Positions 10,511 to 22,261 of a DNA stretch of 64,000 nucleotides are shown here, piece after piece. Position 1 is the stretch's first letter. Each line of letters starts with the position of its first letter. Source of the stretch: Liquidambar formosana (lineage: Eukaryota; Streptophyta; Magnoliopsida; Saxifragales; Altingiaceae). Below the pieces are notes generated by a model. The model saw nothing but the letters and a program-made list of their open reading frames with translations. It was not told the origin of the DNA and ran no database searches. The stretch covers positions 17,009,923 to 17,073,922 of the forward strand of contig CM077820.1 of assembly GCA_039720395.1 (NCBI GenBank), given 5' to 3'. The translations under genes were made by a program, and so were the position numbers.

Positions 10511-12165
10511 CACTTGGTTGAATGTATTCATCACTTGAATATATTCTTCCATTTCAAAAGTGTATTCACCCTTTGAATATACTCCTCAGTTTCAAATTCT
10601 TGATTTTCCATCCCACTTGGTTGAATATACTCATCACTTGAATATATTCTTCCATTCCAAAAGTGTATTCACTCTTTGAATATGCTTCTCAGCTTCAAAT
10701 TCTCATTCTCTATCATACTTGGTTGAATATATTCATCACTTGAATATATTCTTCCATTTCAAAAGCATGTTCACCCATTGAATATGCTTCCTAGTTTCAG
10801 ATCCTCATTATCACTTACTTGGTTAAATATATTCATCACTTGAATATATTTCTCCATTTCAATGGTATACTCATCACTCGAGTATACTTCTCAGATATTT
10901 CGTCACTTACTTGGTTAAGTATATCCATCGCTTGGGTATATTTCTCCATTTCAATGGTATGTTCATCACTTGAACATACTTCTCAGATCATTTGTCACTT
11001 ACTTGGTTAAGTATATCCACCACTTGGGTATATTTTTTCCATTTCAATGGTATGTTCATCACTTGAACATACTTCTCAGATCATTTGTCACTTACTTGGT
11101 TAAGTATATCCACCACTTGGGTATATTTTTTCCATTTCAATGGTATACTCATCACTTGAGTATACTTCTCAGATATTTTGCCACTTACTTGGTTAAGTAT
11201 ATTCATCACTTGAATATATTTCTCCATTTCAATAGTATGTTCATCACTTGAACATACTTCTCAGAATATTTGTCACTTACTTGGTTAAATATATTCATGA
11301 CTAGAATATATTTCTCCATTTCAATGGTGTACTCATCACTTGAGTACACTTCTCAGATTATTCTCTATCTTACTTGCTTAAGTATATCCATCGCTTGGAT
11401 ATATTTCTCTATTTCAATGGTATGTTTATCACTTAAACATACTTGTCACTTACTTGGTTAAGTATATCCATCACTTGGATATATTTCTCTATTTCAATGG
11501 TATGTTTATCACTCAAACATACTTGTCACTTACTTGGTTAAGTATATTCGTGACTAGAATATATTTCTCCATTTCAATGGTGTACTCATCACTTGAGTAC
11601 ACTTCTCAGATTATTCTTATCTTACTTGGTTAAATATATCCGTCGTTTGGATATATTTCTCCATTTCAATGGTATGCTCATCACTTGAGTGTACTTCTCA
11701 GCTTACTTAGTTAAATATATCCATCACTTGGATACATTTCTCCATTTTAAAAGTGTGTTCATCACTTGAACGTACTTCTCAGTCTTTTTCAATCATTAAG
11801 TATACTCATCACTTGAGTATATTTCTCAGCATCTTTTTCATCACTTGGTTAAATATGTTCGTGACCTGAATATATTTCTCCATTTCAATGGTATACTCAT
11901 CACTTGAGTATACTTCTCAGATATTTTGTCACTTACTTGGTTAAGTATATCCATCGCTTGGATATATTTCTCCATTTCAAAGGTATGTTCATCACTTGAA
12001 CGTACTTTTCAGATCTCATTCTCATCACTTGGTTAAATATATTCGTGACTAGAATATATTTCTCCGTTTCAAAAGTATGTTCATTCGTAATGGCTTGAAT
12101 ATGCTTCTCTTGACAATCATCAACCCCCAGTGGTTTAAGTATACTCATGACTTGAGTGCACTTCC
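10511..12165. repeat. Tandem array of covarying hairpins in the 3' region of element A
   Basis: About 17 units, near 92 bp each in the centre and longer at the left edge. Each unit holds two inverted repeats with the shared loop TCACT or a close variant. The second hairpin has 9-bp arms that differ between units yet remain complementary: GTATACTCA/TGAGTATAC (11143-11165), GTATGTTCA/TGAACATAC (10957-10979), GTGTACTCA/TGAGTACAC (11327-11349) and GTATGTTTA/TAAACATAC (11420-11442). The first hairpin varies as TATTCA/TGAATA and TATCCA/TGGATA. The two hairpins look like products of an older duplication of a half-unit. Tandem arrays in this position are known in Tat/Ogre elements. Towards both ends the pairing weakens. 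No open reading frame of note runs through it. Confidence 0.9.
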
Positions 12166-12290
12166 TTATTTCAGTCTCAAGTTTTCAACCTCCCATCATT
12201 GTTGGTATCAGTGTGTGATTTCTCCGGGCTTTTTGGCCAAAAATGGGTTGTTCTTTATCATTGGTTCACAAGTGTAACTTGTTCGCCAAT

Positions 12291-12300
12291 GAGGGGCTTC
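12291..12300 (+). other. Possible polypurine tract of element A
   Basis: GAGGGG lies immediately before the 3' LTR start (TGTCACACCCC at 12301). It is short and followed by CTTC, so it is only a weak match to a plus-strand priming tract. Confidence 0.4.
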
Positions 12301-15078
12301 TGTCACACCCCATTTTTGCACCACCTTACTAGGGCTCATCATTTCATGCATGTTTTTGTTTTGTTTTTGAGTCTAGTCACTTACATTAGTTTTCTAGAGT
12401 CACAAGGACAATGGATATGAATTTTGGTTCAAATTGGAGTTGATCTTGAGGGATAATAAGAGCTTTTGTGACTTGAGGGGCATAATCGTCTTTTAAGTCC
12501 CAAACTTTTCATTTGACCTTGGAATGATCTCCAAATTGTCAATTGGAGTTCATATGGATGCATAAGAGGTATTTTTAGTGTCAATTTGGTAAGTCAATGG
12601 CTCGGGATTAAAATGGCTCGATGTAGTTCAAGTTGGTTAATTGACCCTTCCTTGGGTTAGCTCTAATTGACTCACAATTACCAACCAAATCTTTTCAAAT
12701 TGACTTTCATTAGTCATCATTTTACCCTCAAAAGTGTTTCATGAAGTTCAATTTTGATATGGCCTGATGATGAGTTTAGTGTGGTTATTTACGGATTATC
12801 CTTGAAGAATTAGTGCGAATCACAGCATGAGATTTTTGGTTAAAATGAAAATAAAATTATTTTATTAAATTAGCCATTTTTATCATGACACTAACACGTG
12901 TACGTATGTGATGAGTGTGTGTACGCACATACGATACATGTGCATGCGTGTTAGCGGTCAGTCTCCCAATTTTTATAAAAGACAATTTCCTTTTCCTATT
13001 CAGATTAGAAGTCTTTTATCATTATAAAATACCTTTTGATTATTCTCCAAAGAAACCTAGTCCAAGAAGGAAAGGGAAACTCCAGATTTCAGCTATAAAT
13101 ACTCTCTTAATGTCTTTAAACAAGGGAGGAGAAGAGGGTTTGGAGGGAAGGAAATTCGTCATAATTCAGCAGCAGATTTTCTGAAAACCAGCAGTCGTAT
13201 TTTAATCATAACTTTTTCATCCGAAGTCAGAATTTGATGAAATTGGTCTTGTTAGAAAGATAATTCAATTCTCTACAACTTTGTATTTCACAAGCTTTGT
13301 CCAAATCCAACGTTTTCATACCAAAAAACGCGATTGAAGTTGCTGCTGCTGCAAAGTGACGAGAATCACTTTTTCTTTTCTCTTGTTCTCTTTTTGTTTT
13401 CTATTTCTTTTCAAAGTTGAGTGAGTTTTGATCTCTTTGCTGTGATACCACTTTGACAAAGAGGAGGATTCGTGTTGGTTTGATTCACTCTAAAGACCTG
13501 AGGAGCCACGAACAATTACAAACACAAGGAAGGCCCTTCCTAAGGTATTCTCCTTCTCTATTCAAGCTTAAACTAGGTTTTCATATAGGATAGGCCTATT
13601 GCATGTTAAAGGTGACTTTTTTATCATGTATTAACACTCTAGCTAGTTAATATACATGGAATATCTATTGTTTATCTACTGTTTAGCATACTTTAGGGCT
13701 GTCCTTTATGTTTCAATGCATAGTTATGATTCTTGTGCTCCTGTTTGTCCTTGTGCTAGGATTAGTGTCATTGCATGTTAGAGTTAGGATTTTCATCATG
13801 TTATATTGCTTTAGTTAGTTAATATGCATGATTTAATTTCTGTTTAGTTTGGTTTTAGCATGATTAAAGTGTGTCTTGTGAGTTTTTAAGCATATTTGTG
13901 AGTTTAGGGTTTTAGAGTCATTGTTTTGTGTTTGTTTTCATATAGCATGATAAAGTAGACTTTTTTATTGGTTTTTCTTCGTGTTTGCTGTATATGTTTT
14001 TCATATGGAGTAAACATGATAGTTTTGCATGCATATTAGTATGTTTTAGGGTTTTTATGCATGATATGGTTCTAGGAATATGTTAGGACTTATTATTGTT
14101 CGCTGTTTTTGCTATTGGCATGCTTAGTGGATGATTTTAGGCCATGATACTATTCTGTCCAGATTTGCATGTTAGTGTTTTTGCATGGTTTTGAGCACTT
14201 GTAAGGGTGCAAATAGGTGTGGTATTTGTCCTATGGCAAATAGGGCTGCTTATGTCTGAAATGGCTAATGCTTGGAGCTAATTGCGCTCAGGTAAGTGGG
14301 TGTGAAGGTGCCCCAATTCACCTTTCTTCTTAACTCATTCTCTTCTCCCTATCTAGGGTTAATTTTTAATACAAGTCTATGGTTTAACCAAAGGTTTCCT
14401 TCATAAATAAAATTCTGGTTTTTATTAAAGTTTCCATTTTGTGGATTTCTTTCCTAAAATCAAACTTTCTATCATATTCAACTCTTTTGATCAAATAAGG
14501 AAACCTAGGGTTTTTACCATAGGTTTGTATTAGGATTTAACCTTAGTTCTAATCGAACTACGTGGACTTTGATCCATGTATTTCGTTGCATGGTACGTAG
14601 GCGCTCTTCGTGAGGCTCAAGTCCGTTCTAGAATCCAAGCATCCTAGGTTTATTTTTGTTTTGTTTTCTTTTTCTTTATTTTCTGTTTTTTTTTGCTTAT
14701 TATGCATGGATGGATGAATGAAATATATGATATGCATGCAATTCTTGTGATGATATACTTGCTGATTTTTGTATGGAAAGATCTTAATTTAGCCCAAATG
14801 AACTGAGAGACCGAAAGGGTGACATGGGTGCCTATAGGCTTTGCCTAGAACCTTCCCATGTCATAACTTAGCCTCCGAATCCCCGATTTCTTTGGTTTTC
14901 AAAAGATTGGTTTTTGCCTTTCCTTTTTTATGGAGTCATTCAAACTGTTTTCTTAAAACAAACTATTTTTAGGGTTTTCCTTGTTTCCTTTAAAAAATAA
15001 GGTGGCGACTCCTTTCCTTTTTCTTTTTCAAACCCATTTTCTTTCAATCCCTTGTGGGCCCAATTTCCGGGGTTCACA
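12301..15078 (+). repeat. Element A 3' LTR (2778 bp), mosaic
   Basis: It begins TGTCACACCCC and ends GGGGTTCACA. Positions 12301-12765 and about 13525-15078 match the LTR of A' (reverse strand, 19490-22205). Positions 12766-13522 instead match the LTR of element B. A TATA box (CTATAAATA, 13092-13100) lies in the B-type block. A GTATTC splice-donor-like site follows CCTAAG near 13542. Confidence 0.9.
12766..13522 (+). promoter_or_regulatory. B-type promoter block inside the LTR of element A
   Basis: This 757-bp block matches 16697-17455 of element B in inverse orientation. It replaces the A' promoter section that carries the GC-rich palindrome and a different TATA box. The left junction lies at a shared GGCC and the right junction between ATTACAAA and CAAGGAAG. 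It contains CTATAAATA at 13092-13100 and an alternating purine-pyrimidine stretch near 12896-12953. Confidence 0.8.
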
Positions 15079-15985
15079 CAACATGCAACACTAAAAAAGA
15101 AAAGATGTAAACCCTAGATGAATGGGCCTAATGCCCCTAAGATGGACCAACAACAAGACCACACATAAAGAAAGAAGACTCAACTAACCCTCATACCCCT
15201 AAACTGAAAGACTCTAATAAATGAGACGCCCTTAGGAAAAAGAGATGGACCTAAAATTATGAGAGAAAACCCAACATAGAATCAGATTATGGACACATGA
15301 AGCCAAGGGTATTACATTGGGTTCAACCAACCAAAGTCTATTCGTTTTTCGCATCTAAGCCCATTACAATATCCACACATTCTTCCACTCTCATTTGGAT
15401 CCAAGCCCATATTTTCTTTTTGATTTCTTTGATTTTTGATTTTTGATTTTTGATTTTTTTGATTTCTTTGATTTTTTTTTCTTTTTTTTTGGGCTTGGAC
15501 CCAATTACAAAATCACGCACCTCACCTCTCAATTGGGCCTAGACTTGAAAAAGAGAATAGACAATGATGGGCCTTGCCCCTAAGTCCAAACATTATGGGC
15601 CTAATATGCAAATGCAACATAACATGCAAAGTGACACACATTCAAACAGGGCTATGCAAAGGTTGGTGGGGTAACTAGTGGTGTTGGTTAATGGGGTACT
15701 TCTCCTTCAAGGGTCACCCAAGCTAGGGCACTCAAAGAGTGGCCCGTTAATGTACTCACTAGTTTATTACAGGCTAGTGGCACAGGCTGTGGGTTGATGA
15801 TGCCAACTTCGAGTAACCATAGGCCCGAATGGGACCCGGTACCTTTCATCAGACTGTCATCGAGGGTAATGGGTGGTAGTGCGCGTGTGTGCAAATTTGG
15901 TCTTTTCCAATTAAACAATTTAAATTAAGTAAAGCCATAAATCACTATACGGAATCTAGCTCTCTATCCCCAGCAGAGTCGCCAC
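15079..15985 (-). mobile_element. Element B leader with primer binding site
   Basis: The minus strand reads from the LTR end at 15986 into a primer binding site TGGCGACTCTGCTGGGGA (15967-15984), then about 0.9 kb of leader. It is cut off at 15079 by the 3' LTR of element A. The rest of B should lie to the left of the window. A repetitive GATTTTTGATT stretch sits at 15418-15490. No gene was found. Confidence 0.7.
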
Positions 15986-17504
15986 TGTGGGCGCCACGCC
16001 CTAAATACCACATAGCTCGAGAATACGCATTAGCCTCAAAGGACTAACACGGAGAGGAGTCGCCACCCAATATTGGGAACGAGTGAACCCTAGCAGGGTC
16101 TAGTTGGTCATAAACAGAGATTCGGGTTCGGAGCTAGGGTACGTCGCTGGGAAGGTGTTAGGCACCCAGCCACGCCCGGTCGGAACCGGCCCCCACACAT
16201 GATTAATGGCTTTAATTAATCTAAATGCTCAATTAAAATTGACCCTAAATCATGCAATAACAACGGCACACACAATGACCAAAATAATGAATAAATAAAG
16301 AAAAGAGAATAAAAGAATATATTAGAAAGCAGAGATCAGAATATACATAAGACCAACCAAATACTAATCAACTAAGAACAAAACTAAATAAAATAATAAA
16401 CAAACAATCTGTCTGCCGAGGTAAGGTGCGTATGCATCACTGATTGGTGCGTACGCATCACTGATATATGCGTACGCACCTAATAGGCATTTCACGCAAA
16501 ATCACAGAACTCATATATCAGTCTACATCATGCATCCCAAAATAAATAAAATAAAACTAAACCTAAAAACAAATAAATGCAAATATAAAAACTAAACCTA
16601 AATCATGCTAATCATGCTTTAGACAAAAATAAAATAAAATAAAAATAAAAATAAGAAAAACTAAAATAAAAGCTAAATAAAAGTAAATTTACCGACTTTG
16701 TAATTGTTCGTGGCTCCTCAGGTCTTTAGATTGAATCAAACCAACACGAATCCTCCTCTTCGTCAAAGTGGTATCACAGCAAAGAGATCAAAACTCACTC
16801 AACTTTGAAAAGAAATAGAAAACAAAAAAGAGAACAAGAGAAAAGAAAAGTGATTTTCGTCACTTTGCAGCAGCAGCAACTTCAATCGCGTTTTTGGGTA
16901 TGAAAACGTTGGAATTGGACAAAGCTCGTGAAATACAAAGTTGTAGAGAATTGAATTATCTTTCTAACAAGACCAATTTCATCAAATTCTGACTTCGGAT
17001 GAAAACGTTATGATTAAAATACGACTGCTGGTTTTCAGAAAATCTGCTGCTGAATTATGACGAATTTCACTCCCTCCAAACCCTCTTCTCTTCTCCCTTG
17101 TTTAAAGACATTAAGAGAGTATTTATAGCTGAAATCTGGAGTTTCCCTTTCCTTCCTGGACTAGGTTTCCTTGGAGAATAATCAAAAGGTATTTTATAAT
17201 GATAAAAGACTTCTAATCTGAATAGGAAAAGGAAATTGTCTTTTATAAAAATTGGGAGACTGACCGCTAACACGCATGCACATGTATCGTATGTGCGTAC
17301 ACACACTCATCACATACGTACACGTGTTAGTGGCATGATAAAAATGGCTAATTTAATAAAATAATTTTCTTTTCATTTTAACAAAAAATCTCATGCTGTG
17401 ATTCGCACTAATTCTTCAAGGATAATCCGTAAATAACCACACTAAACTCATCATCGGGGCCACGGGACTTAAGATGACAACCGGTACAAAATGGGGTGTC
17501 TACA
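15986..17504 (-). repeat. Element B 5' LTR (1519 bp)
   Basis: On the minus strand it starts TGTAGACACCCC at 17504 and ends GGCGCCCACA at 15986, directly before a primer binding site. The TATA box (CTATAAATA on the minus strand) lies around 17122-17130. Positions 16697-17455 are shared with the LTR of A. Around 16427-16481 there are three copies of a GCGTA(C/T)GCA palindrome. It abuts gag sequence of A' at 17505, so B inserted into that gene. Confidence 0.8.
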
Positions 17505-18679
17505 AGTGGCTTCAATAGGTCACGGCTTATGAGCTTTTCAAGGACTCTTTCGAGTGGCATGAATAGGTCGGTGAAATGGCGAGGTGGGTTGACATCATTG
17601 AGAGAGAAGGGTTGGATGGGTTGAGTTATGGTGTTGACCTCGGCATTGTTCTTCCCAGTAAAGTTTGTCTTGCGACTCCTCACTTCCTCAGTTTTGATTG
17701 TCCCATCATTGATAGCATCTTTAACCTGCGTGCCAGCCCCAATGAGAGCTTTGAAATTTGGGAAATAATGGGCAAATAAGTGCTTGTGATACACGGGCAG
17801 CAAGTTCTTAACCACCAGCTGAATTTGGTCCTCATTTGGCCTATCCATCATTCTCGAGGCCTTTTGTCTCTACCTTGTAATGTAAGCGGAGAAAGTTTCA
17901 TAAGCCCCTTGCTTGGTAGTTTCCAGGTCCCTTCGAGTGACATCCACCTCTGTGTTGTACTTGTAGTGTTCCGAAAACTCATTGCATATGTCTTCCCAAG
18001 TCCGAGTTCTATTCTCATCCAAGGACAAGAACCATTTCAAAGCGGAAGTGGCCAAGGTTTCATGGAACATTTGAGCTAACAACTCGTCGGTGGCCCCTCG
18101 AGGGTGCATAGCTCGCACATACATCTTCAAGTGAGTTTTAGGGCAACCTGTCCCATCGAACTTTTCTAACTCCGGCATTTTAAATTGTAATGGAATACGA
18201 GCCGTTGGAAACAGAGATAGAGTCCGTACATCGACCATGTCATCAGCCCTACGAATCCCTTTTATAGTTCTCTCCAATGCTTCTACCTTGCTAGCTAACA
18301 CGGAATCACTGCTAGAACCTTTCCCTTTGGTTTCCCCTTTTAGGTTGGTGACCACAGGTTTCGAGCTACTTTCCCCCCTTGTCTTGGTGTTCTCATTGGA
18401 TTGAGGTCCCTCTTCGGTGCCAGCCCCATGAGGTATACCCGAGGAATGGGCCTTAGAGCCATTTTGTTCAAGATCCGCCATCTTCTGTTGGTTCTCTTGA
18501 GCCATTTTCAATGCGGTATCGGATGTCTCGGCGGTATGATCAAGCTTAGTCATGATGGCTTTTAGGCAAGCCTCAAGGTCAAAGTGCCCCTCACTAGTTC
18601 TTTCGTCGGCCATGTTTGTATGATGGGTAGACTCAACACTCACTAGACGCCCTTGCGGATTGCGGATCCAAGCTAGCAC
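17505..18679 (-). pseudogene. Element A' gag, truncated by element B and with one stop
   Basis: It starts at ATG 18679 and is closely similar to the element A gag from 1743. The frame continues past the point where A has its first stop (GAG here). It is closed by TAG at 17870-17872, where A has TGG (codon 270). Beyond it the gag frame resumes, with one codon deleted near 17835, and breaks off at 17505 against the LTR of B. Comparing the two copies shows which stops are private to each, so the family ancestor had an open gag. Confidence 0.85.
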
Positions 18680-19489
18680 GTCTATGGATAAAAAAGTTTT
18701 AACCTTTAGCCTAAGGACTTGTCCTAAACCTCCATATTTTCCTTAATGAACTCGGTCTCTATACCATGTTCAATTAATTCATTCCTTTTATCCACTTACC
18801 TTTACAGGGGTCATGGATTAAGGGTATGTTTAAAAGAATAGGGCATAGAGTCCTTCAATTAGGTTTAATTATTCCCCTAGGACTAGCACATCACAAACAT
18901 AGGTTTACATCCTATTTCCTTAATTTATTCCTCCTAACCCATGGCCTTAACGAAGGCTAGGGTTTAAAGGTCTATGTTAAGGGCATAAGATATAAAGCCT
19001 CACACCACAAACACGGCATAGCATCATTACAAACAATTGTGGGTGCATAATGGTGAGACCATAGTGTCTTACAAGGCCCACTACATGAACTAAAAGAGGG
19101 TAGGCTGGGGTCCTTCACTTGCTTGAGCAATCCTTATACCTAACCATATGTGGCATCAGGAACGCCGCGTGGGTCCAGCAGTACGTGATTAACTCATTTA
19201 ATATACCCAAGGGCAAGCCCAAGGGTACTAGGCAAGAGAGGTTGATAGCTTTCGCCCCAACACTTGGAATCAGGAAAAACCAAGGTTGAAACTAGGCCGA
19301 TCGTTGGCAAGGATACATTGAGGGACATCGATCCTAGCATGCAAGAGTTTGCGCACACAATGCAATAAATGAAAGCACACAATCAAGCGGATGCAATATG
19401 ATTGATTTTAATTAAACACAAGAAATTAACCTAGCCCAATTAAACTTTATAGAGTCTAGCCCACAAAGTCCCCAGTGGAGTCGCCAAAC
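18680..19489 (-). other. Element A' leader and primer binding site
   Basis: This is the reverse-strand counterpart of 933-1742. The primer binding site TGGCGACTCCACTGGGGA is at 19469-19486. No gene is supported in the leader. Confidence 0.75.
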
Positions 19490-21210
19490 TGTGAACCCCG
19501 GAAATTGGGCCCACGAGGGATTGAAAAGAGAGATTGTGGGTTTTGAAAACAAAAAGGGAGTCGCCACCTTATTTTTTAAAGGAAACAAGGAAAACCCTAA
19601 AAACAGTTTGTTTTAGGAAAACAATTTGAATGACTCCATAAAAAAGGAAAGGCAAAAACCAATCTTTTGGAAACCAAAGAAATCGGAGATTCGGAGGCTA
19701 AGTTATGACATGGGAAGGTTCTAGGCAAAGCCTATAGGCACCCATGTCACCCTTTCGGTCTCTCAGTTCATTTGGGCTAACTTAAAGTCTTACCATACAA
19801 AAATCAGCAAGTATATCATCACAAGATAGCATGCATATCATATATTTCATTCATCCATCCATACATAATAAACACATAAAAACAGAAAATAAAGAAAAAG
19901 AAAAGAAAACAAAAAGAAGCCTAGGATGCTTGGATCCTAGAACGGACTTGAGCCTCACGAAGAGCACCTACGTACCATGCAACGAAATACATGGATCAAA
20001 GTCCACGTAGTTCGATAAGAAATAGGGTTAAATCCTAATATAAACCTATGGTTAAAACCCTAGGTTTCCTTATTTGAAAAAGAGTTGAATATGATAGATA
20101 AACCAAGTTTGATTTTAGAAAGAACTCCACAAAATGGAAACTTTAATAAAAACCAGAATTTTATTGGCTTAAGGAAACCTCTAATTAAACCATAGGATCA
20201 TATTAAAAATTAACGCTAGATAGGGAGAAGAGAAAGGATAAGGAAGAGAGGTGAATTAGGGCACCTTCACACCCGCTTACCTGAGTGCAATAGCTCCAAG
20301 CATTAGCCATTTCAAGCATTGGCAGCCCTATTTGCCATAGGACAAATACCACACCTATTTGCACCCTTACACGTGCTCAAAACCATGCAAAAATACTAAC
20401 ATACAAATCTGGACAGAATAGTATTATGGCCTAAAATCATCTACTAAGCATGCTAATAGCAAAAATAGCAAACTTTCATAAGCCCTAACACAATCCTAGA
20501 ACCATATCATGCATAAAAACCCTAAAACATACTAACATGCATGCAAAAATATCATATTTACTCCATATGAAAAACATACACAGCAAACATGAAGAAAAAC
20601 CAATAAAAAGCCCTACTTTAACATGCTGTATAAAAACAAACACAAAACAAAGACTCTAAAACCCTAAACTCACAAATATGCTTGAAAACATACAAAACAA
20701 ACTTCACACATACTAAAATAAACCTAAACAGAACCTAAATCATGCATATTGACTAACTAAAGCAATAAAATATGACAATAAACCTAAGACTAACATGCAA
20801 TAACACTAATCCTAGCATAAGGACAATAGGAGCACAAGAATCACACCTATGCTTAAAAACCTAAAGGACAGCCCTAAAGCATGCTAAAATTATGATAAAT
20901 AGTAGATATTCCACGTATATTAACTAGCTAGAGTGTTAATACATGATAAAAAAGCTACCTTTAACATGCAATAGGCCTATCCTATATTAAAACCCATATT
21001 CAGCATAAGAAGGAGTAAGGCATACCTTAGGAAGAGGCTTCCTTGCTGCTGTAAAGACTCTCTCTTCCTCTTATGGATGACTTGAACCAATGTTCTCCAA
21101 GGCTACAGCAAGAACTCCAGCTCTCCTTCAAGTCTCTCTCTCTTATTCTCTCTCAAACACTCAAGTTTTAATGCATAAAGTGGCTCCCCTTGTGCTGAAG
21201 CATAGGGGGG

Positions 21211-21219
21211 TATTTATAG
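21211..21219 (-). promoter_or_regulatory. TATA box of the A' LTR
   Basis: The minus strand reads CTATAAATA, followed by a CT/AG-rich leader. The same context recurs in the LTR fragment at 27768-29193, near 28967-28975. Confidence 0.6.
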
Positions 21220-21416
21220 AGTTTCATTAGGATTAACCAATGGCTAGGATTAAAACCCTAAAAATTAATCCAAGGGCTATTAGAGACCCCCTTGGGGCTT
21301 AAGTAACTCAGAAGTTACCAAAAATTAGAAGGAAACCCGTCCAAAAGAGCCCTTGTACGTCAAAATAGGCAAGAGTCCGCTTCAGCAAGGAATCATAGTG
21401 CAAATAGGAAAGCGGT

Positions 21417-21496
21417 CTCGGGTGACCACCCAAGGCTGGGCGGCTAGCCACCTAGGCCCAGGCGGCTAGCCGCCCAGGCTTGGGTGGTCACCCGAG
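21417..21496. repeat. 33-bp GC-rich inverted repeat in the A' LTR
   Basis: Arms 21417-21449 and 21464-21496 are complementary at 32 of 33 positions around a 14-nt loop. The arms contain GGTGACCACCC and GGCGGCTAGCC. It lies about 200 bp upstream of the LTR TATA box relative to transcription, and the surrounding LTR is AT-rich. Confidence 0.9.
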
Positions 21497-22205
21497 CCCA
21501 CTTCTAATTTTTGTCCTATTTTGCCTCCTTTCCCTTCTAGAAGTGTTTCAGGGGGCAAATTAACTCCGATTTTGATGAAACAAAAGCCAAAACGACCGTG
21601 TTTCGATGAGGAATATGTTTTTGAACATTTTAGGGTGAAAACCACTAACCATGGGGGCATGGTTAGGTTTGAACAAGGCGGTTAACCACTATGCTCTACC
21701 TTTGCTAAGCATAGGCATGCACATAGGGTCAAACCAAACACTTTCCATATCAAAATTGAACTTCATAAAACACTTTTGGGAGTAAAATGATGACTAATCA
21801 AAGTCAATTTGAAAAGATTTGGTTGGTAATTGTGAGTCAATTAGAGCTAACCCAAAGAAGGGTCAATTAACCAACTTGAACTACATCGAGCCATTTTAAT
21901 CCCAAGCCATTGATTTATCAAATTGACACTAGAAATACCTCTTATGCATCCATATGAACCCCAATTGACAATTTGGAGATTATTCCAAGGTCAAATGAAA
22001 AGCTTGGGACTTAAAAGACGATTATGCCCCTCAAGTCACAAAAGCTCTTATTATCCCTCAAGATCAACTCCAATTTGAACCAAAATTCATACCCATTGTC
22101 CTTGTGACTCTAGAAACCTAATGCAAGTGACTAGACTCAAAAACAAAACAAAACATGCATGAAATGATGAGCCCTAGTAAGGTGGTGCAAAAATGGGGTG
22201 TGACA

Positions 22206-22227
22206 GATACCCTCTTCTTTTCTTTTC

Positions 22228-22261
<34 letters not shown>

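Larger units (their letters stand above)
1..15078 (+). mobile_element. Element A: Tat/Ogre-type Ty3/gypsy LTR retrotransposon, left end outside window
   Basis: The order is LTR, primer binding site, gag-pro, short intron-like gap, pol (RT, RNase H, second RNase H, integrase), antisense ORF, tandem array, LTR. A second, archaeal-type RNase H after the first is the hallmark of the Tat lineage; long LTRs, an intron before pol and an extra ORF recall Ogre. Positions 1-932 match 14148-15078, so the window opens inside the 5' LTR. Gag, protease and integrase each carry one in-frame stop, so this copy is probably not autonomous, although the frames are otherwise long and open. The base after the 3' LTR (15079) begins leader sequence of element B, which implies that A inserted there; the target duplication cannot be checked because the left end is missing. 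Confidence 0.9.
19490..22205 (-). repeat. Element A' 5' LTR (2716 bp)
   Basis: On the minus strand it starts TGTCACACCCC at 22205 and ends just before the primer binding site. It keeps what appears to be the family's own promoter: the TATA box CTATAAATA at 21211-21219 and a GC-rich palindrome upstream at 21417-21496. This differs from the promoter block in the 3' LTR of element A. Confidence 0.9.

Noticed and set aside
12915..13184. 89-codon open frame, repeated in inverse orientation at 17067-17306
   Set aside because: It lies in the promoter block shared by two LTRs. Similarity follows from the DNA copy, the C termini differ, and it overlaps the TATA box, so it is not called as a gene.
15338..15532. 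64-codon K-rich open frame
   Set aside because: It is created by a GATTTTTGATT low-complexity run.
22230..22261. Long T run taken at first as a LINE or SINE poly(A) tail
   Set aside because: The same run with the same neighbours occurs inside element D at 60004-60050, so it belongs to that element.
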